Positions 1 through 12,078 of a stretch of 64,000 nucleotides of DNA are shown here, one piece after another. Position numbers and translations under genes: made by a program. Under the pieces are notes generated by a model. That model was not told the DNA's origin. It searched no databases and worked only from the letters and a program-made list of their open reading frames with translations. The stretch's first letter is position 1; each line of letters opens with the position of its first letter. The stretch covers positions 101,066 through 165,065 of the forward strand of contig NZ_FNNU01000007.1 in the NCBI RefSeq assembly GCF_900106975.1, written 5' to 3'. This DNA comes from Pseudomonas kuykendallii. Its GTDB lineage: Bacteria; Pseudomonadota; Gammaproteobacteria; Pseudomonadales; Pseudomonadaceae.

Positions 1-1269
<1,269 letters not shown>

Positions 1270-1482
1270 CGTGCTTCCAGGCGGGCGATGGCCCGACATC
1301 GATACGTCAACGCCGGGAGAACCGGCTGCGGTGCTGCGGAAAATCCGCTGTGAGGTGCACGCGAAGGCGGCACAACAAGGCTATCGGCGATAAGTTCCCT
1401 GTCTTGACGTCAAAAGACCGCCTTCTGTCGGCTGGCCCTACGCGCCTCCCGGCAGAGGGCAAAACGCATGATTTTTCAAAGG

Positions 1483-1496
1483 GTTCCATGTGGAAC
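1483..1496. promoter_or_regulatory. parS-like palindrome (ParB binding site candidate)
   Basis: GTTCCATGTGGAAC differs at one central position from the Pseudomonas chromosomal parS core as I know it (GTTCCACGTGGAAC); the base following it (A) also fits. It lies in the 261-bp non-coding gap between the FtsH-like gene and the next gene. The surrounding genes are of the origin-proximal type, where ParB sites cluster. The gap also holds a 10-bp palindrome TTGACGTCAA at 1404-1413. ParB binding is inferred. Confidence 0.5.
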
Positions 1497-1530
1497 ATGC
1501 ATGGATGCAGGCTTTCGGCTCATCGAGAGC

Positions 1531-1929
1531 CTATTGGCAACCGACCAGGCGATTACAGGTTACCGAGCCACGGGTGCCGCTCGACGAGGAAAGCCGGCTG
1601 ACGTCGTTCCAGCCGAGCCGGCGACTGGAGCCGATCCAGATCTCGCCATCGCTGGCGATGCCGCTGAAGAAGGTCAGCCGGCCGTAGCGGCTGCTGGTCT
1701 GGCGCCAATGGCGGCCGCTCAGGCTGTCGTAGCCACGCAGATAGGTATCCGAGCCGACTTTCGCCACCGCATAGGCATTGCCCAGGCGGTCTTCGCAGAC
1801 CAGCAGATTGGCGCTGCGCAGACAATCCGTCTTCGGCAGCGGCAACAGCAGACGTGCCTGTGCCGATCCGCACGCGAGCAGGGCGAGGACGAAACTGCAG
1901 CGAATCGGCGAAAGCGATTTCATCGGCAC
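1531..1929 (-). CDS. small exported protein of unknown function, next to Zur box
   Basis: This encodes about 132 residues with a clear signal peptide (hydrophobic [13 protein letters not shown], cleavage likely after AQA at about residue 25). The mature part has four cysteines, two near its N-terminus and two near its C-terminus, compatible with disulfides. I do not recognise a family. A GTG start at 1929 was preferred because GGAG lies 7 bp upstream; ATG at 1923 is the alternative and gives the same mature protein. The gene is divergent from the COG0523 GTPase gene, and the Zur-type palindrome lies about 25 bp upstream of its start. It may therefore be induced by zinc starvation; this is inference from position. 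Confidence 0.65.
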   Translation of the reverse strand: MPMKSLSPIRCSFVLALLACGSAQARLLLPLPKTDCLRSANLLVCEDRLGNAYAVAKVGSDTYLRGYDSLSGRHWRQTSSRYGRLTFFSGIASDGEIWIGSSRRLGWNDVSRLSSSSGTRGSVTCNRLVGCQ

Positions 1930-1953
1930 GGTGAATCTCCAGTTCTCTTCAAA

Positions 1954-1968
1954 TGTTATGATATAACA
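1954..1968. promoter_or_regulatory. Zur box
   Basis: TGTTATGATATAACA is a perfect inverted repeat (TGTTAT / ATAACA) around a 3-bp centre and fits the gamma-proteobacterial Zur operator (AATGTTAT...ATAACATT). It stands out as AT-rich in GC-rich DNA. It lies between the divergent small exported protein gene and the COG0523 GTPase gene, so zinc-bound Zur could repress both. Confidence 0.8.
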
Positions 1969-2040
1969 AAAAGAGCCGCCCTGAGCGAAACCGGAAGCGG
2001 CGGCAAAAACACCTACGTGATGCCCGATGAGGTAACCCGC

Positions 2041-3243
<1,203 letters not shown>

Positions 3244-3252
3244 CGGTGTCGC

Positions 3253-3612
3253 TCAGTCCGCCTTCGGGGTTATCCACTGGCCCTGGCTCTGGCCCTCGCA
3301 GGCCGGCTTGAGGAAGCGCGCGTCGCTGGCGACGCCGTAGTAGTGGATGTCTTCGAGGTAGGGCATGTTGGAGGTGCGCGCGCCGCTGCACACGCCGAAG
3401 GCGCCGCCCGGGCACTGCTCGACGAAACTCACGTCGACCTTCTGGTCCTTGAGTTGCGGCTCGCAGTAGCCGCTGCGGAACAGGCCGCTGGGGATGCTGC
3501 GATTCTGCTGGCAGATCTTCACTTCGACGTGCTCGTCCTGGCTGTGCACCACGCAGGCCTCGGCGAACGCCAGACCAGGCAAAAGCAGCAGGCTCAAGAG
3601 TAGTACGCGCAT
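3253..3612 (-). CDS. small exported six-cysteine protein of unknown function
   Basis: This encodes 119 residues with a signal peptide (VLLLSLLLLPGLAFA, cleavage expected after AFA). The mature chain contains six cysteines, an even number suggesting three disulfides in the periplasm. No family is recognised. ATG 3612 was chosen because GGAG lies 6 bp upstream; ATG 3618 would sit directly against that site. The gene is convergent with the zigA-like gene, with 9 bp between their stops. It sits between two COG0523 GTPase genes, so a role in metal stress is possible, but no Zur box was found upstream of it. Confidence 0.65.
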   Translation of the reverse strand: MRVLLLSLLLLPGLAFAEACVVHSQDEHVEVKICQQNRSIPSGLFRSGYCEPQLKDQKVDVSFVEQCPGGAFGVCSGARTSNMPYLEDIHYYGVASDARFLKPACEGQSQGQWITPKAD

Positions 3613-3712
3613 CGACATCTCCCGTGGAAGGCCGGCGACTTTATCACGGCGGATCGGCGTCGTTGAGCGCGCGGGGCTTCACTGATGACGAGCGAAACCG
3701 CACCATGCGCAG

Positions 3713-4699
3713 ATGCTGAAGAACATCCCGACCTACCTTATCGCCGGGCCGCTGGGCGCCGGCAAGACCAGCCTGATCCGCGCGCTGCTGGCGCAGAAGC
3801 CGGCGGCCGAACGCTGGGCGGTGCTGATCAACGAATTCGGCCTTATCGGCCTGGACGCCGCGCTGCTCAGCACCGACGCCGACGGTGTCAGCCTCGCCGA
3901 GGTCGCCGGCGGCTGCCTGTGCTGCGTCAATGGCGCGCCGTTCCAGGTCGGCCTTGGCCGGCTGCTGCGCAAGGCACGGCCCGACCGGCTGTTCATCGAG
4001 CCGTCCGGGCTCGGTCATCCCGCCGAGCTGCTTCGCCAACTGAACGAGCCGCCGTGGGTCGGCGTGCTGGCGATACAGCCGCTGGTGATGGTGCTCGATG
4101 CTGCGGCGCTGGCGGCGGGCCAGGCGTTGCCGGACAGCCAGCGCGGCGCGCTGGACGAGGCGGGTCTGCTGCTGCTGAACAAGGCCGAGGACCTTGACGA
4201 GGCGACGTGCGCCAGGGTGCTCGCCGGATTGCCCGCGCGGCCCTGGCACTGGACCCGGAATGGCGACCTGGCGCTGGCCGATCTGCCCGGCCACGCGGCC
4301 ACTGGCGAGACCGGCGGTGAGGTCGCCGCGCTGCCGGATGGCGCCTCCCCACCCGCGGCGCTCTGGCGCGATCCCGCTCAGGCGATCCGCCAGGTGCAGG
4401 AGCAGGCGGACGGCTGGAGCATCGGCTGGCGCTGGCACCCAAGCCAGCGTTTCGAGCTGTCGCGCTTGCAGCAATGGCTGACGCTGCTGCGCTGGCGACG
4501 CGCCAAGCTGGTGCTGCGGAGCGACGCCGGCTGGCTGTCGGGCAATGCGCTGGACGGCGAGGCGCCGCACTGGCGCGACAGCGAATGGCGCCGCGATTCG
4601 CGGATCGAGCTGATCTTCACCCAGGCGCAGGATGTCGAGGCGCTGTCGGCGGGGCTGGAGGCGTGTCGCTTGCCGGATGACACGGCGGTGGTGGGCTGA
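3713..4699 (+). CDS. second COG0523 family GTPase (CobW/YjiA-like)
   Basis: This encodes 328 residues. It has Walker A GPLGAGKTS, a FGLIGLD switch region, the metal-site motif GGCLCCVNG, and EPSGLGHPAE in place of the usual ESTG. A shorter C-terminal CobW domain follows. It is smaller and only distantly similar to the ZigA-like protein 0.5 kb away, and resembles the PA5532-type member. COG0523 proteins are GTP-driven metal chaperones or insertases; which metal this one carries cannot be told from sequence. No Zur palindrome was seen directly upstream, so co-regulation with the first copy is unproven. The nearest upstream gene points away. Confidence 0.8.
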   Translation: MLKNIPTYLIAGPLGAGKTSLIRALLAQKPAAERWAVLINEFGLIGLDAALLSTDADGVSLAEVAGGCLCCVNGAPFQVGLGRLLRKARPDRLFIEPSGLGHPAELLRQLNEPPWVGVLAIQPLVMVLDAAALAAGQALPDSQRGALDEAGLLLLNKAEDLDEATCARVLAGLPARPWHWTRNGDLALADLPGHAATGETGGEVAALPDGASPPAALWRDPAQAIRQVQEQADGWSIGWRWHPSQRFELSRLQQWLTLLRWRRAKLVLRSDAGWLSGNALDGEAPHWRDSEWRRDSRIELIFTQAQDVEALSAGLEACRLPDDTAVVG

Positions 4700-4749
4700 A
4701 GCCCTCCCTACGGCGGCCGGACAAACAACACACTCCTTATCGGTGCCCT

Positions 4750-4769
4750 GTAGGGTGCGCATGCGCACC
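4750..4769 (+). repeat. GTAGGGTGCGC hairpin repeat, copy 1
   Basis: GTAGGGTGCGCATGCGCACC contains inverted arms GGTGCGC/GCGCACC around 2 bp. A second copy in opposite orientation lies at 6414-6434, so the pair flanks the permease gene. Such extragenic hairpins are common in Pseudomonas genomes. Confidence 0.55.
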
Positions 4770-4833
4770 ATCGGTCCCGGCGCGGTGGATGCGGGGCGGG
4801 CGAACGGTTTATTCGACGGCACTACGAACGAAA

Positions 4834-4853
4834 ACGGGCCCTTGCGGGCCCGT
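4834..4853 (-). terminator. rho-independent terminator of the permease gene
   Basis: A perfect 8-bp stem, ACGGGCCC/GGGCCCGT, with a 4-base loop. Read on the minus strand it is followed by TTTTCGTT. It lies about 55 bp downstream of the permease stop codon. Confidence 0.75.
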
Positions 4854-4906
4854 CGTCGGGAATAAAACGGCCACGGGTTAACGCGGCCAGAGCCAGTACG
4901 GCTCAG

Positions 4907-6217
4907 TCAATCCTTGTCCATCTGCGAATGGGTGCGGGTGTCCTTCATGAACACGTAGACCAGCAGCGAGCAGGCGATGCAGCCGGTCACGTACCAGTAG
5001 AAGCCGCTTTCCAGGCCGATGCTCTTGAACCACAGCGCGACGTACTCGGCGGTGCCGCCGAAGATCGACACGGTCAGCGCATACGGCAGGCCGACGCCGA
5101 GGGCGCGGATCTGGGTGGGGAAGAGCTCGGCCTTCACCACGGCGTTGATCGAGGTGTAGCCGCTGACGATGATCAGCGCCGCCATGATCAGGAAGAACGC
5201 GCCCCACCAGGTCTGGATGGTGTGCAGGGTGGTGAGGATCGGCACCGTGCACAGCGTGCCCAGCACACCGAAGGCGATCAGGATCGGGCGCCGTCCGATC
5301 TTGTCGGAGAGCGCGCCCACCAGCGGCTGCAGCAGCATGAACAGGAACAGCGTGGCGGCGGAGATCATCGTCGAATCGGTCTTGCTCATGCCGACGGTGT
5401 TCACCAGGTATTTCTGCATGTAGGTGGTGTAGGTGTAGAACGCCAGCGTACCGCCCATGGTCAGGCCGACCACGGTGAACACCGCCTTGGGATGACGCAT
5501 CAGCGTGCGCATCAGGCTTTCGGTCGGCTTGTCCTTCTTCTTGGTGAAGGAATCGGTCTCTTCCATCCCGCGACGCAGAAACATGGCGACCACCGCGCAC
5601 AGCGCGCCGATCAGGAACGGCACGCGCCAGCCCCAGCTTTCCAGCTGCTCAAGGGTCAGCGTCTGCTGCAGGACAATCAGCACCGCCAGGGCGATGAGCT
5701 GGCCGGAGATCAGCGTGACGTACTGGAAGCTGGAGAAGAAGCCACGGCTTTCCTTGGTCGCCGTCTCGCTCAGGTAGGTCGCCGAGGTGCCGTACTCGCC
5801 GCCGACCGAGAGGCCCTGCAGCAGGCGCGCGATCACCAGCAGCACCGGCGCGGCGACGCCGATGGTTTCGTAGCTCGGGGTCAGCGCGATCATCAGCGAG
5901 CCGAAGCACATCAGCAGCACCGAGGCCAGCAGCGCGGCCTTGCGGCCCTTGCGGTCGGCGTAGATGCCCATCAGCCAACCGCCGATGGGACGCATGATGA
6001 AGCCGACGGCGAAGATCGCCGCGGTGTTCAGCAACTGCGCGGTCTGGTCACCCTGGGGGAAGAAGGATTTGGCGAAGTACAGCGAGAAGGCGGCGTAGAC
6101 GTACCAGTCGTACCACTCGACCAGGTTGCCCACCGAGCCGCTGAAAATCGATTTGATGCGTTGCGAGGTGCTGCGGGGTTCTGCGTTGGAAGCAGACAGC
6201 GTGCTGGAGCTATCCAT
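4907..6217 (-). CDS. MFS C5-dicarboxylate (alpha-ketoglutarate-type) permease
   Basis: A 436-residue major facilitator protein of the metabolite:H+ symporter family (KgtP/PcaT group). The first membrane segment region has NLVEWYDWYVYAAFSLYFAK. The family signature between helices 2 and 3 reads GIYADRKGRKAAL. RLLQGLSVGGEYG is typical of the KgtP/ShiA branch. Twelve membrane segments are expected. It resembles PA5530 of P. aeruginosa, the C5-dicarboxylate transporter controlled by MifS/MifR and RpoN. The mifSR-like genes lie directly upstream on the same strand. A sigma-54 promoter, candidate enhancer sites and an A-rich Crc-type motif precede the start, and a terminator follows the gene. RBS AGAGGA lies 6 bp before ATG 6217. 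The exact substrate is inferred from homology and context. Confidence 0.85.
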   Translation of the reverse strand: MDSSSTLSASNAEPRSTSQRIKSIFSGSVGNLVEWYDWYVYAAFSLYFAKSFFPQGDQTAQLLNTAAIFAVGFIMRPIGGWLMGIYADRKGRKAALLASVLLMCFGSLMIALTPSYETIGVAAPVLLVIARLLQGLSVGGEYGTSATYLSETATKESRGFFSSFQYVTLISGQLIALAVLIVLQQTLTLEQLESWGWRVPFLIGALCAVVAMFLRRGMEETDSFTKKKDKPTESLMRTLMRHPKAVFTVVGLTMGGTLAFYTYTTYMQKYLVNTVGMSKTDSTMISAATLFLFMLLQPLVGALSDKIGRRPILIAFGVLGTLCTVPILTTLHTIQTWWGAFFLIMAALIIVSGYTSINAVVKAELFPTQIRALGVGLPYALTVSIFGGTAEYVALWFKSIGLESGFYWYVTGCIACSLLVYVFMKDTRTHSQMDKD

Positions 6218-6223
6218 CGTTAT

Positions 6224-6244
6224 TCCTCTGATGTTGTTGTTTTT
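6224..6244 (-). promoter_or_regulatory. RBS with adjacent Crc/Hfq catabolite-repression motif
   Basis: On the minus strand, AAAAACAACAAC (6233-6244) stands just upstream of the Shine-Dalgarno AGAGGA of the permease gene. It contains AACAACAA, matching the AANAANAA target bound by Hfq with Crc in Pseudomonas to block translation when preferred carbon sources are present. Confidence 0.65.
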
Positions 6245-6281
6245 GGGCGCCGCCTCGGCCGCGCGAGTGCCGGTTGTCCAT

Positions 6282-6297
6282 AGCAGATGCTGTGCCA
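6282..6297 (-). promoter_or_regulatory. sigma-54 promoter of the permease gene
   Basis: The minus strand reads TGGCACAGCATCTGCT. The -24 GG and -12 GC elements are exactly 10 bp apart, and 14 of 16 positions agree with TGGCACGRNNNTTGCW. Transcription would start near 6271, giving a leader of about 54 nt that includes the Crc-type motif. Confidence 0.75.
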
Positions 6298-6352
6298 GCG
6301 GCTGGAAGGCCCGTATCAGAGGGGTTGCGAGGGTTTTTAGGGGAGTCGATGC

Positions 6353-6396
6353 GCGGAATTCTGCCGACTGCTGCGGCTGGATAAGCGGAAATCCGC
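6353..6396. promoter_or_regulatory. paired upstream activator sites, MifR candidate
   Basis: Two 12-bp near-palindromes, GCGGAATTCTGC (6353-6364) and GCGGAAATCCGC (6385-6396), share 10 of 12 bases (GCGGAAWTCYGC). Their centres are 32 bp apart, about three helix turns. They lie roughly 90-120 bp upstream of the predicted sigma-54 start, the usual place for NtrC-type activators. Binding by MifR is inference. Confidence 0.55.
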
Positions 6397-6413
6397 CTGT
6401 TTGAGGGGCTCTC

Positions 6414-6434
6414 GGTGCGCACGGCGCACCCTAC
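6414..6434 (-). repeat. GTAGGGTGCGC hairpin repeat, copy 2
   Basis: The arms GGTGCGC/GCGCACC are separated by 3 bp and followed by CTAC. This is the inverted counterpart of the copy at 4750-4769. It lies just downstream of the mifR stop codon. Confidence 0.55.
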
Positions 6435-6449
6435 GGCGGGCCGATCATC

Positions 6450-7771
<1,322 letters not shown>

Positions 7772-7787
<16 letters not shown>

Positions 7788-9550
7788 GCTGTTTCCTCCG
7801 GGGTGTGGATCGGCAGGCGCAGGCTGAACAGCGCGCCGTCGTCCAGGTTGGCGGCGCTCAGGTGGCCGCCGAGTTCGCCGACGATGGCGGCGGATACGGC
7901 CAGGCCGATGCCCAGCCCGGCGCCAGCCGGTTTAGTGGTGAAGAAGGCGTCGAAGACCTTGCTCAGGTGTTCCTCGGCGATGCCGCCGCCATTGTCGGCG
8001 ACTTCCAGCAGCCAGTCCTCGCCGTCGCGTTGCAGGCTCAGGCGGATGCGCGGCTCGACCTTGCCGGTGACCGCGTCCAGTGCGTTGCTGAGCAGGTTGA
8101 CCAGCACTTGCTCGAGGCGGATCGCGTCGCCGCTCAACCAGGCCGGGCGCTGCACGCGCTGCTCGATGCGCACTTGCGCCTGGCGCAAGTTCGGCGCCAG
8201 CAGTTGCAGCGCCTTGTCCAGCACGCCGCCCAGCTCCAGGCGCTCGCGGTTGCCGCCGGGGCTCCGGCGCGCGTAGGTCTTCAGGTGGCTGGTCAGTGCG
8301 CTCATGCGCTGCAGCAGTTCGTCGTGGCGGGCGAGGGCGGCGCGCGCCTGCTCCAGCTGGCCCTGGTCGAAGAGCAGGCGCAGGCTGGCCAGCTGCATGC
8401 GCAGGGCGGTCAGTGGCTGGTTGATCTCGTGTGCCAGCGCGGCGGACATCTGCCCCAGCGCCGCCAGCTTGGCCGCCTGCACCAGGCCGTCCTGGGCGGT
8501 GCGCAGGTCGGCGGTACGCTGTTCCACCAGGCGTTCCAGCTCCGCCCGGCTGCGCTGGCGCAGGCGCGCCAGGCGCCAGCGCTGGTGCAGGAACAGGCCG
8601 AGGAAGACCAGCGCCAGCCAGACGCCACCGGCGGCCAGGCTCGCATCGCGGGCGGCGTTGCCGCTCTGCGGCGCGCTGAGCAGGTGCAGCGTCCAACCCT
8701 CGTTGGGCAGCGCCATCGATTCCCAGAGCAGGTCCTCGGCGCCGTCGGGGCCGGCCACGCGCCGCAGGTGGCTGTCCTCGCCCAGGGTGCGCAGCTCGCC
8801 GTAGCGAAGCGGCTGCAGCGGTTGCTTGTCGTACTGCCGGGTGGCCGCGAGTTCGGCGCGCTCGGCCTCGCCGAGCGGGCGCAGCTCGCGATAGCGCCAG
8901 GCCGCGCGGTTGGCGAGGAACACCACGTCCTTGGCGTCGCTGGCGAGGATCAGGTCCGGGCGCGCGCTCCAGTCGGCCTCCAGATCGGGAAACTCCAGCT
9001 TGACCACGATCGCGCCGAGGAAGCTGCCGTCGTCGTCGCGGATCGCCTGGGACATGAAGTAGCCGGGAATCCCGCTGACCACGCCCACCGCGTAGAAGCG
9101 CCCGCTGCCTTGCCGGCGGGTGTCGAAGAAGTACGGCCGGTAGCCGTAGTTGTGGCCGACATAGCTGGTCGGCAGGCGCCAGTTGCTGGCGGCGACGGCC
9201 AGACCGTCGCGGTCCATCAGTTCGAGGGTCGACGAGCGCGCGGCGCCGTTGATGGCCTCCAGCTTGAGGTTGAGCCGCTCGCGCAGCGCGCCGTCCACCG
9301 GGCCGCGCAGGGCCGTCTTCAGCTCCGGGTCGAGCGCCAGCACCGCCGGCAGCGAGCGGTAGCGCTCGATCAGCGTCTGCAGGTTGCCGCCGATCAGGCT
9401 GAGCTGTTCGCGCGCCTGCACGCTCTGCTCGCGCAGGGCCTGGCGTTCGGCCTGGCGCCCGGCGAAATGCATCGCCAGCAGCAGGCCGGCGGCGAGCAGC
9501 AGGATCATCACGATGAGGCGCAGGGAACGGGGTGGCACGGGTGAACTCAT
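7772..9550 (-). CDS. mifS: MifS-type sensor histidine kinase (DctB-like)
   Basis: A 592-residue inner-membrane kinase. An N-terminal helix (about 10-28) is followed by a large periplasmic double-Cache-like sensor with motifs such as GHNYGYRPYF typical of DctB-type sensors. A second helix lies near 300-320, followed by a coiled linker. The phosphoacceptor H-box is ALAHEINQPLTALR, the N-box is NLLSNALDAV, and the G-boxes are DNGGGI and GLGIGLAVS. It is the partner of the adjacent response regulator (16-bp overlap). PA5512/MifS is required for alpha-ketoglutarate use in P. aeruginosa; the same ligand is likely here, though other C4/C5 dicarboxylates are possible. Confidence 0.85.
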
Positions 9551-9682
9551 GGTGTGGCCCGGCGAGCCGGGGAGGGGACAATCGAGGCAGGCCCGACCTT
9601 ATCACGAGCCGTCGCCACGCTCTGCCCTTGTCCACGGCGACTGGATACACTGCGTTTCTCGAATAACAACTATTGCGCCCTC

Positions 9683-10567
9683 ATGCACTTGCATCCCTGG
9701 TCTTTACCCGTCGCCGAGGGATTCACCCTGCGCGGCTGGCACAGCGAGCCGTCCGGCAAACCGCTGCTGCATTTCCTCCACGGCAACGGTTTCTGCTCTC
9801 GCACCTACGAACCCTTGCTGCGCCGGCTGAGCGACGATTTCGACCTGTGGCTGGGCGATTTCCAGGGCCACGGCGAAAGCGACCATGGCGGCACCTTCGT
9901 CGGCTGGAACCGCAGCGCCGAACTCGCGGTGCAGTGCTTCGAGTCCGGCCGCGGGGCGTTCGGCGAGGTGCCCCGGCTGGCCCTCGGGCACAGCTTCGGC
10001 GGCGTGCTCACCGGCCTGATCCTGGCCGAGCGGCCGGACCTGTTCCAGCGCGCGGTGCTGCTCGACCCGGTGCTGTTCAGCCCGCGCATGCTGATGGCGA
10101 TGCGCTTCGCCGCGCTGTTCGGACAATACGGCCGGCACCAGATGGCGCGCCGGGCCGCGGCGCGGCGCAACCACTGGCCGGACCGCCCGGCGGTGCGCGC
10201 CAATTTCGAGGGCCGCGGGATCTTCAAGGGCTGGTGCGAGGAGGCGCTGGATGCGCACATCGAGCACGCGCTGCGTCCGGCGGCGGACGGCGGCGTGGAG
10301 CTGAAATGCCGGCCGAGCCGCGAGGCCGAGGTGTTCTCCTCGTCCCCGCAGCGCCTGTGGCCGACGCTGCGCCAGGTGCGCACGCCGACCCGGGTGATCC
10401 ACGGTCGCGACAGCTACGCCTTCATCGCGCCCTCGGTGGCGCGCTGGTGCGCGGCGAGCCCGTCGCTGAGCGAGCAGACCGTCGACGGTGGACATTGCTT
10501 CATGCAGGAGCATCCCGAGCATACCGCCGTGCTGGTGCGCGGCTTCCTGCTGGAGCAGTCGTTCTGA
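9683..10567 (+). CDS. alpha/beta-fold hydrolase
   Basis: A 294-residue alpha/beta hydrolase. It has the oxyanion-side HGNGF motif, DFQGHGESD, the nucleophile elbow LGHSFGG with the active-site serine, and a C-terminal DGGHCF carrying the catalytic histidine. A late Asp in HGRDSY probably completes the triad. No signal peptide is seen, so it is cytoplasmic. The substrate is unknown; relatives include esterases, lipases and haloperoxidase-like enzymes. It is divergent from mifS and convergent with the DUF3301 gene, with 4 bp between the two coding ends. It resembles PA5513, which also neighbours mifSR in P. aeruginosa. Confidence 0.7.
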   Translation: MHLHPWSLPVAEGFTLRGWHSEPSGKPLLHFLHGNGFCSRTYEPLLRRLSDDFDLWLGDFQGHGESDHGGTFVGWNRSAELAVQCFESGRGAFGEVPRLALGHSFGGVLTGLILAERPDLFQRAVLLDPVLFSPRMLMAMRFAALFGQYGRHQMARRAAARRNHWPDRPAVRANFEGRGIFKGWCEEALDAHIEHALRPAADGGVELKCRPSREAEVFSSSPQRLWPTLRQVRTPTRVIHGRDSYAFIAPSVARWCAASPSLSEQTVDGGHCFMQEHPEHTAVLVRGFLLEQSF

Positions 10568-10571
10568 TCCG

Positions 10572-11024
10572 CTAGCTCTTGCGCTTCCACTGGTCGAGGC
10601 GGACCACGTTATCGGTGCGCCGCGGCGCCGGCGGTTCGTTCGGCACGCTTTCCAGGATGACGCTGGCGGCGACTTCCACCACCGGTGCGGGCATCGGCTC
10701 GGCGGCGGCCGGCAGCGGGTGCGCTTCCAGCTCGATACGGCCGAGGTGATTGCCGAACATCACCAGGGTGCCGGCATGGCGCTGCTCGCCGGTGACGGTG
10801 AACTCGAAGGCGTAGACCCGCGCGAAGCGCTTGCGCCCGCGGCTGTCGGCGACCAGGCCGAAACGGCGGAAAGCGACGTTCTCATCGAGCAGTTCCACCT
10901 GCACCTTCGCGCAATGCTGGCGCGCCAGGAGCAACGCGCGCTCGCGCACGCCGTGGCCATGCCAGAGCCAGGCGCCGGCGCCAGCCAGTAACAGCAGCAG
11001 GAACAGATTGCCGAGGGTCAGCAT
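10572..11024 (-). CDS. DUF3301 membrane-anchored protein
   Basis: This encodes 150 residues. The N-terminal membrane helix (LGNLFLLLLLAGAGAWLWH) is followed by a conserved ARQHCAKVQVELLDENVAFR segment and a Tyr/Phe-rich region, characteristic of DUF3301. The C-terminal third is Pro/Ala-rich and ends in a basic tail (LDQWKRKS). The function of the family is unknown. It lies downstream of the HMG-CoA-lyase-like gene on the same strand, separated by 101 bp containing GC-rich hairpins, so co-transcription is uncertain. Confidence 0.7.
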   Translation of the reverse strand: MLTLGNLFLLLLLAGAGAWLWHGHGVRERALLLARQHCAKVQVELLDENVAFRRFGLVADSRGRKRFARVYAFEFTVTGEQRHAGTLVMFGNHLGRIELEAHPLPAAAEPMPAPVVEVAASVILESVPNEPPAPRRTDNVVRLDQWKRKS

Positions 11025-11125
11025 GGAGGGTCCAGTCGAGGGGCGGAGACAGGAGCTTACCCCAACCCCGGCGACTTTCAACGGGGCGCATCCGGGCTTT
11101 TTTCGCGGCCCGGTCAGGCCGTTTT

Positions 11126-12049
11126 TCAGGCCTGCAGCGCGCGGGGTTTCGGGTAGCGGCGGTCGGCCTTGCCGGCCTTCAGCACCTGCCCGGGCAGGGC
11201 ATGGCCGACGATCGCCGGCAGCTCGGCGGCGACGCCCAGCAGGGCGTCGAGATCGACCCCGGTGTCCTCGCCCATCTGCGCGAACATGTGCACCAGGTCC
11301 TCGGTGCAGACGTTGCCGGTGGCGCCCGGCGCGTAGGGGCAGCCACCGAGCCCGCCGAGGGAGGCATCGAAGCGGCGGATGCCGACCTGGAACGCCGCCA
11401 GCGCGTTGGCCAGGCCCATGCCCCGGGTGTCGTGCACGTGCAGGGTGAAGCCGGCCTGCGGCCAGCGCGCCAGGGCTTCGCGGCAGATCCGCGCGACCTG
11501 CGCCGGGTTGGCCATGCCGGTGGTGTCGCACAGCGTCACGCCCTGCACGCCGATCGCCAGCAGCCGCTCGATCAGCTGGTAGACCCGTTCTTCCGCGATC
11601 TGGCCCTCGAACGGACAGCCGAAGGTGGTCGACAGCGAAGCGTTGATGAACACGCCGCTGCCGCGGGTGACCTGGATGATCTCGGCAAACTGCGCCAACG
11701 ACTGCTCCGGAGTCATGCGCAGGTTGGCCAGGCCGTGGGTGTCGCTGGCCGACATCACCAGGTTGATCTCGTCCACCCCGCAAGCCAGGGCGCGCTCGGC
11801 GCCCTTCACGTTGGGCACCAGTACGCTGTACTCGACGCCCGGCACGCGGGTGATGCCGTGCATCACCTCCTCGGCATCGCGCAGGTTGGGGATCGCCCTG
11901 GGCGAGGTGAACGAGGTCGCCTCGATCTTCGCCAGGCCGCAGCGCGACAGCGCGTCGATCAGGGCGATCTTGGTCTCGGTGGCGATGAAGTCGGCTTCGA
12001 TCTGGAAGCCGTCGCGGGTAGCGACTTCCTGGATGTAGAGACGGGTCAT
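11126..12049 (-). CDS. HMG-CoA lyase-like enzyme (DRE-TIM family)
   Basis: A 307-residue TIM-barrel lyase. The N-terminal metal/catalytic motif reads EVATRDGFQIE (EVGPRDGLQNE in classical HMG-CoA lyases). The HxH metal ligands are in TLHVHDTRG. The glycine-rich loop GGCPYAPGATGN carries the catalytic cysteine. The family cleaves 3-hydroxy-3-methylglutaryl-CoA or related branched 3-hydroxyacyl-CoAs to acetyl-CoA plus an oxoacid. The variant first motif and the pairing with a CaiB-type CoA-transferase suggest an activated C5/C6 dicarboxylic acid as substrate rather than leucine breakdown; this is inference. Start ATG 12049 has AGGA 7 bp upstream. Confidence 0.75.
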   Translation of the reverse strand: MTRLYIQEVATRDGFQIEADFIATETKIALIDALSRCGLAKIEATSFTSPRAIPNLRDAEEVMHGITRVPGVEYSVLVPNVKGAERALACGVDEINLVMSASDTHGLANLRMTPEQSLAQFAEIIQVTRGSGVFINASLSTTFGCPFEGQIAEERVYQLIERLLAIGVQGVTLCDTTGMANPAQVARICREALARWPQAGFTLHVHDTRGMGLANALAAFQVGIRRFDASLGGLGGCPYAPGATGNVCTEDLVHMFAQMGEDTGVDLDALLGVAAELPAIVGHALPGQVLKAGKADRRYPKPRALQA

Positions 12050-12078
12050 GGGGCAATCCTGTTGGGTCGGGTATGTGG

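Noticed and set aside
7805..9544. 579-codon open frame on the plus strand opposite mifS
   Set aside because: It mirrors the codon pattern of the sensor kinase gene, which has H, N and G boxes, and has no domain of its own.
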